From NCBI GenBank assembly GCA_023135995.1, contig JAGLRY010000138.1, positions 1 through 16,907 of the forward strand: a DNA stretch of 16,907 nt, read 5' to 3'. This stretch comes from Candidatus Aminicenantota bacterium (GTDB lineage Bacteria > Acidobacteriota > Aminicenantia > Aminicenantales > Aminicenantaceae). Numbering within the stretch: the stretch's first letter is position 1; the number at the start of each line of letters is the position of its first letter. Below, piece after piece: positions 1 to 8,391 of the stretch. The notes beneath the pieces were generated by a model. The model had not been told where the DNA came from, searched no databases, and saw nothing but the letters and a program-made list of their open reading frames with translations. The position numbers were made by a program, and so were the translations under genes.

Positions 1-17
1 ACACTTCAATCGATCAA

Positions 18-2879
18 ATGGAAAAATTGTTTCGCAAACTGTTCGACATTCGTGAGGGCGAAGCGACTGTCGCCACATTGATGTTCTTTTACGTATTCCT
101 GATCATCGCATCCCTGTCTGTTCTTAAGCCCGTCCGAAACTCTCTATTTCTTATCAGGTTCGGCAACGAGAAACTTCCTTTTGTTTATGTGCTGGTTGCG
201 CTCTTTTCAGCCCTCGTTGCGGTTTTTTATTTGAGGTATTCTAAGAAAGTCAGGCTCAACCGGCTCATCCAGATCACGCTTTTTATCGCTGTCGCCACCC
301 TCCTGGCATTCTGGTCTTTACTCTATTCCGGTTACGAGAGCGCCTGGTTCCTCTACGCCTTTTACATTTGGGTGGCAATATTTGGAGTTATCACCGGCAC
401 TCAATTCTGGCTTCTGGCCAATGAAATTTACAATGCCAGGGAAGCAAAACGTCTATTCGGTCTAATCGGCGCCGGAGCCATATCCGGGGGGATTTTTGGC
501 GGGTATCTGACGAGTTACCTGGCCCCACGGTTCAGCACAGAAAACATGATTTTTTTCTGTATTGGATTCCTGATGCTCTGTCAAATTTTCGTCTGGTCGA
601 TCTGGAAAAAAACAAAACACATCACTTACACCCAAAAAACCTCCCGGCAGAAACAGGTGTCTCAGGCCCGGGCTCAAGAAAATCCCGTCAAATTGATCTT
701 CAGCTCCCGGCATCTGGCTTATCTCGCCGGAATCATCGGCGTGGGCGTGATCGTGGCCAACCTCGCCGATTACCAGTTCCTGACCATCGCATCCCAAGCA
801 AAACCAGAAGCGGATAGCCTGACAGCTTTCTTTGGATTATGGATGTCCAACCTGAACATTCTCTCGTTGATCATACAATTGTTCTTCACCGGAAGAATCC
901 TCAAACATCTCGGCGTGACCACCTCTCTGCTTTTTCTTCCCTTTGCTCTTATGATAGGAGCCGTGGCGGTTCTCATAAACCCGATTCTTTGGTCGGCAAT
1001 ACTGATCAAGATGGGAGACGGGGGATTCAAACATTCCATCAACAAAGCTAGCACTGAATTGCTGGCTATTCCCATCCCTACAGAGATCAAAAACAGAACC
1101 AAGTCTTTCATCGATGTCTTTGTCAAGAATGCAGCCAAGGGTGTGGGAGGCGTTCTTTTGATCACCCTGATCATCGGTTTAGGACTTTCTGTTCAACACG
1201 TCAGCCTGATCATTATCGCTCTGATTGTTGTGTGGGCGTTCCTGATCTTTCGCATGAAAGATGAGTATGTGAATTCTTTCCGGATGGCGATCGAGAAACG
1301 ATCGATCAATCTCGAAGATCAATCGTTGAACCTGGATGATGCCGCCGTTTTCAAGAGTTTCATTAAAGTGTTGGACGGCAAAAGCGAGCGACAGATCCTG
1401 TATGTGTTGGATATGCTGGAAGATGTCAAGAACAAAGATCTTTTGCCTTACCTCGAAAAACTCATTAAATTCCCCTCCAACGAGGTCAAATCTTCGGTTC
1501 TGAAAATGGCACTCGAATATGAGGACCTCGACTTGTCGAGTGAAGCCCAAAACCTGGTGTACAGTGACAACCTAACCGTCCAGGCTCAGGCCATACGATA
1601 CATCTGCAAGACCTCAGACGATTCGGCATCGACTTTGAGAGAATTTCTTAAACAGAATAACTACAGGATTCAACTGGCCGCAACTATATCCGCTGCCCTG
1701 GAGTGGAAGGAGAACAAAAATTTTAGACGTGATATCGACCTGAAAGAACTCATCAAAAACATGCTGGATGAGCTCCAGGAAAAAGCTGCAAACGAAAATG
1801 AGAGACGTTTCATAAAGATCAACACAGCCAAAGCCATCGGGCAGGCCAAAAATCCAGATCTCTATCCCTTCCTTCACGACTTTGTCAACGACGAATCCAC
1901 GGATGTGAAACAAGCCGCTATCACAAGCATAGGCAGAGCTTCAGACAAAGAATTTATCCCGGTGTTGATCACACACCTCAACACCAGACATCTCCGTAAA
2001 CACGTTCGAGAGGCACTGGTTGTCTTTGGCGAAGACATCATCACAAAATTAACGGAAATCCTTGAAAATCCCAATGAGGATAGAGGGAGAAGAATGGCCA
2101 CCCCAAAGGTGATGGCTATGATCGGCTCGCAAAAATCGGTCAACACCCTGATGCGCAACCTGAACATCATGGATCTCCTTTTACGTTACGAGATCATAAA
2201 GGCCCTCAATAAACTCAGAGTCAAATTCCCCACCTTGAAATTCGATCCGCATGTCACCCAGTCGAGAGTCCTCGATGAGATAACGCTCTACAAAAGCACA
2301 CTCCGCGCATGGCTCAAACAGAACGAACTGCTCTTGACCGCTCAACAAAAAAACGGCAAAAAAATCCTCTCAGACCAAGATAAAAAGGCGAGACTCCTCC
2401 TTGTATTCGCACTCGAAGAGAAACTGGACAAAAACCTGGAGAGGATCTTCCGCCTCCTAGGAATGAAATACTCGCCCAAGGATATGATCGACGCTTACCT
2501 GGGACTCATGAGCCAGACGGCGAAGCTCAAAGCGATCGCTATAGAATTCCTGGATAATATCCTCGAGACACGGCTAAAGAGGATCCTCATCCCGATCGTT
2601 GAGGCAGGCCGTCCGGAACTGTTGTCAGAGAGCAGATCTCGGCAGGCGAAGGGAGCAAAAACCGATGAGCTAGAATCCATCCAATCCCTGTTGTTGAGCC
2701 ATGACAACTGGCTCAAGGCATGTACGATCTATCTTATTACGACCTTGGACTACAGAGAGTTTTTCGACTTCATCCAGGAGCTCATCCATTTTGGCGATCC
2801 CATCGTCATCGAGACGGCACAACTGTGTTTGCGTCGCTTGAGTTCCCAGCCGGATTTGACGACAGAAGGAAAAGTGTGA
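18..2879 (+). CDS. NTT/MFS-like nucleotide carrier-type membrane protein with C-terminal HEAT repeats
   Basis: 953-residue inner-membrane protein. Residues about 18-412 hold roughly 12 hydrophobic segments of ATP/ADP-translocase (NTT, TlcC) type: the opening has LKPVRNSLFL and a later segment has GTQFWLLANEIY. Residues about 430-950 are soluble, helical and HEAT-like, for example AITSIGRASDKEFIPVLITHL near 633-653 and the region 690-715. Classical NTT carriers are about 500 residues, so the tail roughly doubles the length. In known NTTs the carrier exchanges nucleotides across the membrane; the substrate here cannot be read from sequence, and a non-transport sensory or scaffold role is possible. 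The ATG at 18 fits the family N-terminus, but no Shine-Dalgarno is visible and the frame stays open to the window edge, so an earlier start is possible. It heads a run with a cNMP-fold protein, a response regulator and PPK2, with gaps of 35-39 nt. Confidence 0.8.
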   Translation: MEKLFRKLFDIREGEATVATLMFFYVFLIIASLSVLKPVRNSLFLIRFGNEKLPFVYVLVALFSALVAVFYLRYSKKVRLNRLIQITLFIAVATLLAFWSLLYSGYESAWFLYAFYIWVAIFGVITGTQFWLLANEIYNAREAKRLFGLIGAGAISGGIFGGYLTSYLAPRFSTENMIFFCIGFLMLCQIFVWSIWKKTKHITYTQKTSRQKQVSQARAQENPVKLIFSSRHLAYLAGIIGVGVIVANLADYQFLTIASQAKPEADSLTAFFGLWMSNLNILSLIIQLFFTGRILKHLGVTTSLLFLPFALMIGAVAVLINPILWSAILIKMGDGGFKHSINKASTELLAIPIPTEIKNRTKSFIDVFVKNAAKGVGGVLLITLIIGLGLSVQHVSLIIIALIVVWAFLIFRMKDEYVNSFRMAIEKRSINLEDQSLNLDDAAVFKSFIKVLDGKSERQILYVLDMLEDVKNKDLLPYLEKLIKFPSNEVKSSVLKMALEYEDLDLSSEAQNLVYSDNLTVQAQAIRYICKTSDDSASTLREFLKQNNYRIQLAATISAALEWKENKNFRRDIDLKELIKNMLDELQEKAANENERRFIKINTAKAIGQAKNPDLYPFLHDFVNDESTDVKQAAITSIGRASDKEFIPVLITHLNTRHLRKHVREALVVFGEDIITKLTEILENPNEDRGRRMATPKVMAMIGSQKSVNTLMRNLNIMDLLLRYEIIKALNKLRVKFPTLKFDPHVTQSRVLDEITLYKSTLRAWLKQNELLLTAQQKNGKKILSDQDKKARLLLVFALEEKLDKNLERIFRLLGMKYSPKDMIDAYLGLMSQTAKLKAIAIEFLDNILETRLKRILIPIVEAGRPELLSESRSRQAKGAKTDELESIQSLLLSHDNWLKACTIYLITTLDYREFFDFIQELIHFGDPIVIETAQLCLRRLSSQPDLTTEGKV

Positions 2880-2914
2880 TAATTTCACAAGAAGTATAAA
2901 GTGCGTTTTTAACA

Positions 2915-3340
2915 ATGCTAACAACAGTCGAAAAAGTCCTCTTACTTCAAGATGTGGATATCTTCGAACACACGTCTACTGAAGACCTATCTTATATCGC
3001 CGCCATCGCCGAAGAGATCGAGTGCCAAACCGATGATGTTATTTATAAGGAAGATGAGATCCCAGATTCGATGTATGCAGTGATCGAAGGCAAAGTGAGG
3101 TTGACCCGTGGGGAAAAAGAAGTAATGGTGGCCGGGAAAATGGAGGCATTCGGGACTTGGGCTCTGTTCGACGATGAGCCGCGTGTGGCAACGGCCACGG
3201 CACTCGAAGCGTCTCAGCTTCTCCGCATCGACAAAGAAGAATTCATCGACCTTTTGGCCGATCATGTGGCGATCACCCAAAGTATCCTGAAGACTATGGC
3301 CAAAAGATTGAGAAGGCTAATAACGAGAATTTACAAGTAA
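2915..3340 (+). CDS. Small cyclic-nucleotide-binding-fold (cNMP/CAP_ED) protein
   Basis: 141-residue protein that is a single CAP_ED-type beta-roll with a short C-terminal helix and no helix-turn-helix, so it is not a Crp-type DNA-binding regulator. Recognisable parts are DSMYAVIEGKVRLTRG at about 51-66 and the phosphate-binding-cassette region AFGTWALFDDEPRVATATA at about 84-102. The cassette Arg (PRVAT) is kept, but the Glu that normally follows FG and contacts the ribose 2'-OH is Thr, so cAMP or cGMP binding is doubtful. The C-terminus is strongly basic (KRLRRLITRIYK). It lies 35 nt after the carrier-HEAT gene and 35 nt before the response regulator. No clear Shine-Dalgarno precedes the ATG, suggesting translational coupling or weak initiation. 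It probably acts as a regulatory partner of the upstream carrier protein (inference). Confidence 0.85.
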   Translation: MLTTVEKVLLLQDVDIFEHTSTEDLSYIAAIAEEIECQTDDVIYKEDEIPDSMYAVIEGKVRLTRGEKEVMVAGKMEAFGTWALFDDEPRVATATALEASQLLRIDKEEFIDLLADHVAITQSILKTMAKRLRRLITRIYK

Positions 3341-3375
3341 AATCCGTGCAACAGAGCGAATCCTGAGGAGGAAAA

Positions 3376-3858
3376 ATGGAAAGCTCAGAACAAGAATCAA
3401 CCATTGTGCTCGTGGACGATGAAGATATGGTTTTGACAAGCCTCAACTCTTTTTTAACTCTGGAAACAGACTATGATGTCAAGACTTTTGTTTCTGTGAA
3501 AGAGGCACTGGAATACATCAAAACAGGAAGAGTGGACCTGGTGGTTTCCGACTATCTCATGCCCGAGATGGACGGCATCTCCTTCCTGGCCAAAGTCCGT
3601 GAGATCAAACCTGAAGTGCCGCGGATCATCCTTACGGGATATGCCGATAAGGAGAATGCCATCAAAGCCATAAATAATGTGGGACTCTTCCAATACATCG
3701 AAAAACCCTGGGACAACGATGACCTGCTCATCATACTGCGCAATGGCCTGGAAAAGCAGAAATTGATGACCCGGCTGAACGAAAAGATCAAAGAGATCAA
3801 TAACGCCTACAAAGAGCTCCAGGATCTACAGAACGAGATCGTAAAGACATTTGTTTGA
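3376..3858 (+). CDS. Response regulator, receiver domain with short coiled-coil tail
   Basis: 160-residue protein. A complete CheY-like receiver spans about residues 9-122: acidic pocket D14/D15, phosphoacceptor D59 in SDYLMPEMDG, T87 in ILTGYAD, and K110 in the EKPW motif. Residues about 124-160 form a charged helix (LNEKIKEINNAYKELQDLQ) that stops abruptly after IVKTFV. A helix like this often links a receiver to an HD-GYP or other output domain, but here there is no output domain. It may act by protein contact or be a shortened descendant of a larger regulator. The start is clear: AGGAGG at 3366-3371 lies four bases before the ATG, the strongest ribosome site of this operon. The PPK2 gene follows after 39 nt. 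No histidine kinase is in the window. Confidence 0.93.
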   Translation: MESSEQESTIVLVDDEDMVLTSLNSFLTLETDYDVKTFVSVKEALEYIKTGRVDLVVSDYLMPEMDGISFLAKVREIKPEVPRIILTGYADKENAIKAINNVGLFQYIEKPWDNDDLLIILRNGLEKQKLMTRLNEKIKEINNAYKELQDLQNEIVKTFV

Positions 3859-3897
3859 GTCAAGATATCCCCAGGACGTCTTGATAGAAAAACTCCT

Positions 3898-5382
3898 ATG
3901 CTTGAATACATTGACCTGACAAAAACAATCAATAAATCAGAGTATAAGCCTGCCGCCACAAAACTCGAACGAAAACTGGGAGCCTTGCAGAGAGATGTGC
4001 AAAAGCACCAGATCCCCCTCATTTTCCTCTTTGAGGGCTGGGACGCTGCCGGAAAAGGGACTCTTATCAACAGGCTTGCACTCGCCCTCGATCCACGAGG
4101 CTTTAAAGTGTACCCAGTCCTTCCTCCCAATGAAGAAGAACACCTGAGACCCTTCTTGTGGCGGTTTTGGAGAAAACTTCCAGAAAGAGGAGGTATCGCC
4201 ATTTTTGACCGGAGCTGGAGTGGCCGGCTCATCGAAGAGAGGGTGGAAAAAACCATTAAAGGCAAAATCCTGCTCAGAGCTTATAACGAGATCAATTCCT
4301 TCGAGAGGCAATTGACTAATGACGGATATCTGATCTTGAAGTTTTTCCTCCACATAAGCAAAAAAGAGCAGAAAAGACGCTTCAAAGACTTTGCCGACAC
4401 TCCCGCCACACAATGGAGAGTCACAGAAAGAGACTGGGAACATCACAAACAGTACGAGAAATTCATACAGTATTATGAGGAGATGTTGACAAAAACGGAC
4501 ACGGAGATCGCTCCCTGGAATATTGTGGGAGCACACGACAGGCGCCTTGCGACACTCCAGATCTTCAAGACAGCTGTGGAATCCATCCAGAAAAAAATCT
4601 CTGACGCATCCCATAAAAAGAATGCCAAAGCAGCAAAAAAATCCTCTATCCCAATCCTGCCAAAACTCCAGAAATCCATTCTCGACCGCATAGACTTATC
4701 GCTATCGTTGAGCAGGGAGCAGTATGAAGCGGACCTGAAGAAATACCAGGAGCGAATGCGGGAAATAGAGCACGAGGTTTACAGAAAACGAATTCCTGTT
4801 GTGATCGTTTACGAAGGATGGGATGCCTCCGGAAAAGGAGGAAACATCAAGCGTTTGGTCCAGAGGATGGATCCTCGAGGCTACGAGGTTATTCCGATCG
4901 GCACACCCACAGAAAGCGAGCTCAAGCACCACTATTTATGGCGGTTTAGAAAACACTTCCCGAAAGCGGGACATGTCGTCATCTTTGACAGGTCGTGGTA
5001 CGGGAGAGTCATGGTCGAACGGATTGAGGGCTTTTGCACCGAGGAAGAATGGAGGAGGGCCTATTCGGAGATCAACGAGATGGAAGAGCACTGGGCCAAT
5101 TTTGGGGCCGTGATCGTCAAATTCTGGGTTCACATCAGCAAGGAAGAACAGTTGAAGCGGTTTGAATCCAGGGAATCCCTCGTTTACAAAAGATGGAAGA
5201 TCACAAAAGAGGACTGGCGAAATAGGGAAAAATGGAGCCTGTATAAGGATGCCGTCGACGAGATACTTTTCAGGACGAGCACACGTTATGCCCCATGGAC
5301 GGTTATCGAAGGCAACTCAAAATTGTATGCCCGGATAAAGGCTTTAAAAACAGTGATACAATCCGTTGAAAAACATCTGTGA
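3898..5382 (+). CDS. ppk2: Two-domain polyphosphate kinase 2 (probable polyphosphate:AMP phosphotransferase)
   Basis: 494 residues with two tandem PPK2 (P-loop kinase) domains. Domain 1 (about 20-235) has Walker A FEGWDAAGKG at 45-54 and Walker B FDRSWSGR at 103-110. Domain 2 (about 275-494) has Walker A YEGWDASGKG at 305-314 and Walker B FDRSWYGR at 363-370. A lysine- and alanine-rich linker (about 236-262) joins them. Tandem PPK2 proteins of this length form the class known to transfer phosphate from polyphosphate to AMP, giving ADP; that activity is inferred by class. Domain 2 looks fully canonical. Domain 1 has Ser108 where domain 2 has Tyr, and a less typical lid, consistent with a structural or weakened first domain. 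The ATG at 3898 has only a weak ribosome site. It is the last gene of the plus-strand run and converges with the CHAD gene, leaving 30 bp between stops. Confidence 0.93.
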   Translation: MLEYIDLTKTINKSEYKPAATKLERKLGALQRDVQKHQIPLIFLFEGWDAAGKGTLINRLALALDPRGFKVYPVLPPNEEEHLRPFLWRFWRKLPERGGIAIFDRSWSGRLIEERVEKTIKGKILLRAYNEINSFERQLTNDGYLILKFFLHISKKEQKRRFKDFADTPATQWRVTERDWEHHKQYEKFIQYYEEMLTKTDTEIAPWNIVGAHDRRLATLQIFKTAVESIQKKISDASHKKNAKAAKKSSIPILPKLQKSILDRIDLSLSLSREQYEADLKKYQERMREIEHEVYRKRIPVVIVYEGWDASGKGGNIKRLVQRMDPRGYEVIPIGTPTESELKHHYLWRFRKHFPKAGHVVIFDRSWYGRVMVERIEGFCTEEEWRRAYSEINEMEEHWANFGAVIVKFWVHISKEEQLKRFESRESLVYKRWKITKEDWRNREKWSLYKDAVDEILFRTSTRYAPWTVIEGNSKLYARIKALKTVIQSVEKHL

Positions 5383-5412
5383 TAAAATAGACTAGATTAA
5401 TCCTCAGACTAA

Positions 5413-6249
5413 CTATTTCATAACGGCCAGGAAGTCCAACCATCTCTGCTCGAACTCTGCCAGCTGCTTCATCTTGTCGTCTACAAGACTCTTCTTGTAT
5501 TTGACATAGGAGTTCCGGTCAAAAAAGGACTTTCCTGCATAGCTGAGCAGAAATCCGTCCAAAAACAAAAAAGACACGTCATCATCATGCCAACGGCCGA
5601 GCGCTTGATGGACTTTCCTCAGAGTCTCGTTCAATTGTGTCCATATGTTCTTTGGAGGGAAACATGTCTGAAGTACTTCCAGTGTATACCGCGTTTCCTT
5701 GGATAAGATCCGGATAGCATGGTAATCGTCCTCGACAAAATTCTCCTTCTCTTTGAATTTGATCAACTCTTCGATCTGTGCGTTGAACCGCTCCTCAGAT
5801 TTAAATTGGATGTATTCGGTAGAAATAAAGGAGAGAACGTTCTGGATCAAAGTCCAGTTTGACTGGAAAACTTTGAGATCGAATTTTTTTTTGGCAAAAT
5901 CGGCAAATCGCTTTCTCTCTTCCGTCTCCTTCTGTTTCAGAAAGTTGTAATACTCGCTCATCTCGAGATCCAATTCAGTCACCCATCGCCTTATCAATTC
6001 TTGTTGCACATGGATATCCCGGATTTTGCCCGATGCTTTGAACAATCTCCGTATGGGTTTTAAGTTTTGCTTGGCCTGGAAAACGGGATTTATCCACTCG
6101 ATCAGATTGAAATAGGCACGCAGCCGCTTGATCCCCACTCGCATATCGTGGACCCCCTCCACATCGGCAAACCGGACGGCAAGATTATAGTTCTCTTCGA
6201 CGATCCTCTGAAGATTTCCATAATATGTCCAAAGACATTCAGGGTACAT
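5413..6249 (-). CDS. CHAD domain polyphosphate-binding protein
   Basis: 278 residues made almost wholly of a CHAD (conserved histidine alpha-helical) domain. Visible hallmarks are H34-x-x-R37 followed by K41, R42 and R44 in VHDMRVGIKRLRAYF, the SGKIRDIHV motif, and ALGRWHDDDV near the end. CHAD domains are helical bundles whose conserved His/Arg/Lys face binds inorganic polyphosphate, and some localise to polyP granules. The frame opens at a TTG at 6276 with an ATG at 6267, but the ATG at 6249 is preferred because GAGGAG stands six bases before it and the others have no ribosome site. It is the last gene of the sixA-ppk1-CHAD run, starting 30 nt after the ppk1 stop. In many bacteria CHAD is fused to CYTH; here the CYTH is a separate gene at 9450. 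Confidence 0.92.
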   Translation of the reverse strand: MYPECLWTYYGNLQRIVEENYNLAVRFADVEGVHDMRVGIKRLRAYFNLIEWINPVFQAKQNLKPIRRLFKASGKIRDIHVQQELIRRWVTELDLEMSEYYNFLKQKETEERKRFADFAKKKFDLKVFQSNWTLIQNVLSFISTEYIQFKSEERFNAQIEELIKFKEKENFVEDDYHAIRILSKETRYTLEVLQTCFPPKNIWTQLNETLRKVHQALGRWHDDDVSFLFLDGFLLSYAGKSFFDRNSYVKYKKSLVDDKMKQLAEFEQRWLDFLAVMK

Positions 6250-6279
6250 CACCCTCTCCTCTATCATTGGCCGCAAATA

Positions 6280-8331
6280 TCATGAGTGGATCCTCTTTAA
6301 GTAATTATAAATATTCACTTGAGCTCTATTTTTCTTAGAGGAATGTTCAAGAAAATTGTGAATCGTTCCATCACTGTGTGATCGCGCCTTGACATTGTCT
6401 TTCCATTGATAGTCCAAAAAGGTGCGAAGTTCTTCTTGAATATCCTTATCATATATCGGGCAGGTGACCTCAACGCGCCGGTCTAGATTCCGCGACATGA
6501 TATCCGCTGAAGAAATATAGATCTTTTCGTCTCCCCCGTTTGCAAACACAAAGATCCGCGTGTGTTCAAGATATCTGTCCACGATACGGATGGCCTCGAT
6601 GTTCTCACTCATCCCCGGGACTCCAGGGACCAGGGAGAACATCCCTCTCACATTCAGATGGATCTTGACACCCGCTTGACTTGCCCGGTACAACCAGTCG
6701 ATGATCTCAGCATCCACAAGGTTATTCAACTTCAGCCTGATATAGGCCTCCTTGCCCTCTTCTGCATATTTGATCTCATTTTTAATAAATCTCAATATCT
6801 TTTTCCGCATCTGGAAGGGGGAGACAATAAGATGATGAAAAGTGGTGTCCTTGTAGTTGTCGGCATAGAATTCAAAAATTTTTGCAACTTCATTGGTCAA
6901 CCGTCTGTCCGTGGTAAAAAGGCTGTGGTCACTGTAGACCTTTGCCGTATCCTCGTTGAGGTTTCCTGTGCCGATGATCGCACACCTTCTGATCCCACTT
7001 TTTACTCTGCGGTTGATCAAGCAGAGCTTGGTGTGGACCTTGAGACCCGGCACACCATAGATGACCCTGGCTCCCTCTTCCTGCAACCTGTTGGCCCAGT
7101 AAATATTGGCTTCTTCATCAAACCTTGCCTGTAATTCCATGACAACAAAAACAGACTTGCCGTTATTAACGGCATTGATAAGAGCATTCACGACAGCCGA
7201 ATTTTTTGCGACCCTATACAGCGTCGCCTTGATAGAGCTGACTTTAGGATCAATCGCGGCCTCCCGCAATAGATCGATGACCGGGTGAAAAGACTGGTAG
7301 GGGAAATGCAGCATCACATCCTTTTTGGATAGAATCTTGAAAAGGCTTTTTTTATGACTCAACTCATTATGAGGTAATGATTTGACAGGTTTGTAATTCA
7401 GGCGCTTTAGCCCCATATCGGGAAAATTTATAAAATCCTTGAAGTTGTGGTATTTCGATCCAGGGATGATCGTATCATCTTTGGTCAGGGGTAGCTTTCG
7501 TGTCAGGAAAACAAGAAGAGGCTCGGGCATGCTGGAATCATAGATGAACCTGACCGGCAGCCCTCCTTTCCTCATCTTCAAGCTCCTTGAGACTTTTTTT
7601 ATGTAGCTCTGTGTCAGATCATCATCGATATCCAGCTCTGCATCCCGCGTAACCTTGATCGTATACGCTTCGAATGTGTCAAAAGGGAGGAAGGAGAATA
7701 TCTTCTCCAATCCAAAACGGATCACATCGTCCAGAAGAATGATATATTTTTTATTCTTGATCCTCGGAAGGATAATGAACCTGGAGAGAACATCTGTGGG
7801 CACTTCGATGATCGCATATTTAGATTTCTGTTCAGTCCCTTTTTTGGAAAGATGAATAGCCAGATAGATGGTCTGGTCTTTCAATTCGGGGAATTTTTCC
7901 ACTTGGTCCACCATGACCGGGACCAGTTTAGGCCGGACTTCCTGGTCGAAATACGCTTCGACAAATCCCGTCTGTTCTTCGCTGAGCTGTTTTTCGTCTA
8001 TGATAAAAATGTTTTTTGCTGCCATCTCTTTCAACAGCTGTTGGTATAGCCTATCGAAACGCTTATGCTGACGAAGGACAGTTTTCTGAACCTGTTTCAC
8101 GACTTTTGCGGGGTCGTGTCCAGTCAGTTTTTTGGCCTTCTTCCCCAACCTCCGAAGCCTGTTCAGTGTTGCCACACGAACCCTGAAGAACTCATCCAGA
8201 TTGGATGAAAAAATCCCCAAGAATTTTATCCGCTCCATAAGGGGAACAGTCGGGTCTGCCGCTTCCAACAAGACACGCTCATTGAAGGTGAGCCAACTCA
8301 GCTCTTTGCTGATGTGTTTTTTCACCTCCAC
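6280..8331 (-). CDS. ppk1: Polyphosphate kinase 1
   Basis: 683 residues, the usual PPK1 length. It reversibly polymerises the ATP gamma-phosphate into inorganic polyphosphate through a phosphohistidine intermediate. The N-terminal domain begins ISKELSWLTFNERVLLEA, and SSNLDEFFRVRVA follows at about 42-54. The catalytic phospholipase-D-like domains show SIKATLYRVA (366-375), the autophosphorylated His433 in GLKVHTKLCLI, GTGNLNEDTA (454-463), and the second His590 in YLEHTRIFVFANGG. MSRNLDRRVEVTCPI near 612-626 is the C-terminal signature. About 40 residues follow the core. The start is a GTG at 8331 with GGGGAG six bases upstream. It lies 60 nt after the sixA-like gene and 30 nt before the CHAD start, so the three are probably co-transcribed. 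Confidence 0.97.
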   Translation of the reverse strand: MEVKKHISKELSWLTFNERVLLEAADPTVPLMERIKFLGIFSSNLDEFFRVRVATLNRLRRLGKKAKKLTGHDPAKVVKQVQKTVLRQHKRFDRLYQQLLKEMAAKNIFIIDEKQLSEEQTGFVEAYFDQEVRPKLVPVMVDQVEKFPELKDQTIYLAIHLSKKGTEQKSKYAIIEVPTDVLSRFIILPRIKNKKYIILLDDVIRFGLEKIFSFLPFDTFEAYTIKVTRDAELDIDDDLTQSYIKKVSRSLKMRKGGLPVRFIYDSSMPEPLLVFLTRKLPLTKDDTIIPGSKYHNFKDFINFPDMGLKRLNYKPVKSLPHNELSHKKSLFKILSKKDVMLHFPYQSFHPVIDLLREAAIDPKVSSIKATLYRVAKNSAVVNALINAVNNGKSVFVVMELQARFDEEANIYWANRLQEEGARVIYGVPGLKVHTKLCLINRRVKSGIRRCAIIGTGNLNEDTAKVYSDHSLFTTDRRLTNEVAKIFEFYADNYKDTTFHHLIVSPFQMRKKILRFIKNEIKYAEEGKEAYIRLKLNNLVDAEIIDWLYRASQAGVKIHLNVRGMFSLVPGVPGMSENIEAIRIVDRYLEHTRIFVFANGGDEKIYISSADIMSRNLDRRVEVTCPIYDKDIQEELRTFLDYQWKDNVKARSHSDGTIHNFLEHSSKKNRAQVNIYNYLKRIHS

Positions 8332-8391
8332 TGGAATCTCCCCTATTGTTTAAACCAAAGAAACGGCCAATTCCTGTCTATCGGACATCCT

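Noticed and set aside
5385..5418. AAATAG/CTATTT pairing between the convergent PPK2 and CHAD genes as a bidirectional terminator
   Set aside because: Only six A/T-rich pairs, a broken inner stem, and no U-run on either strand.
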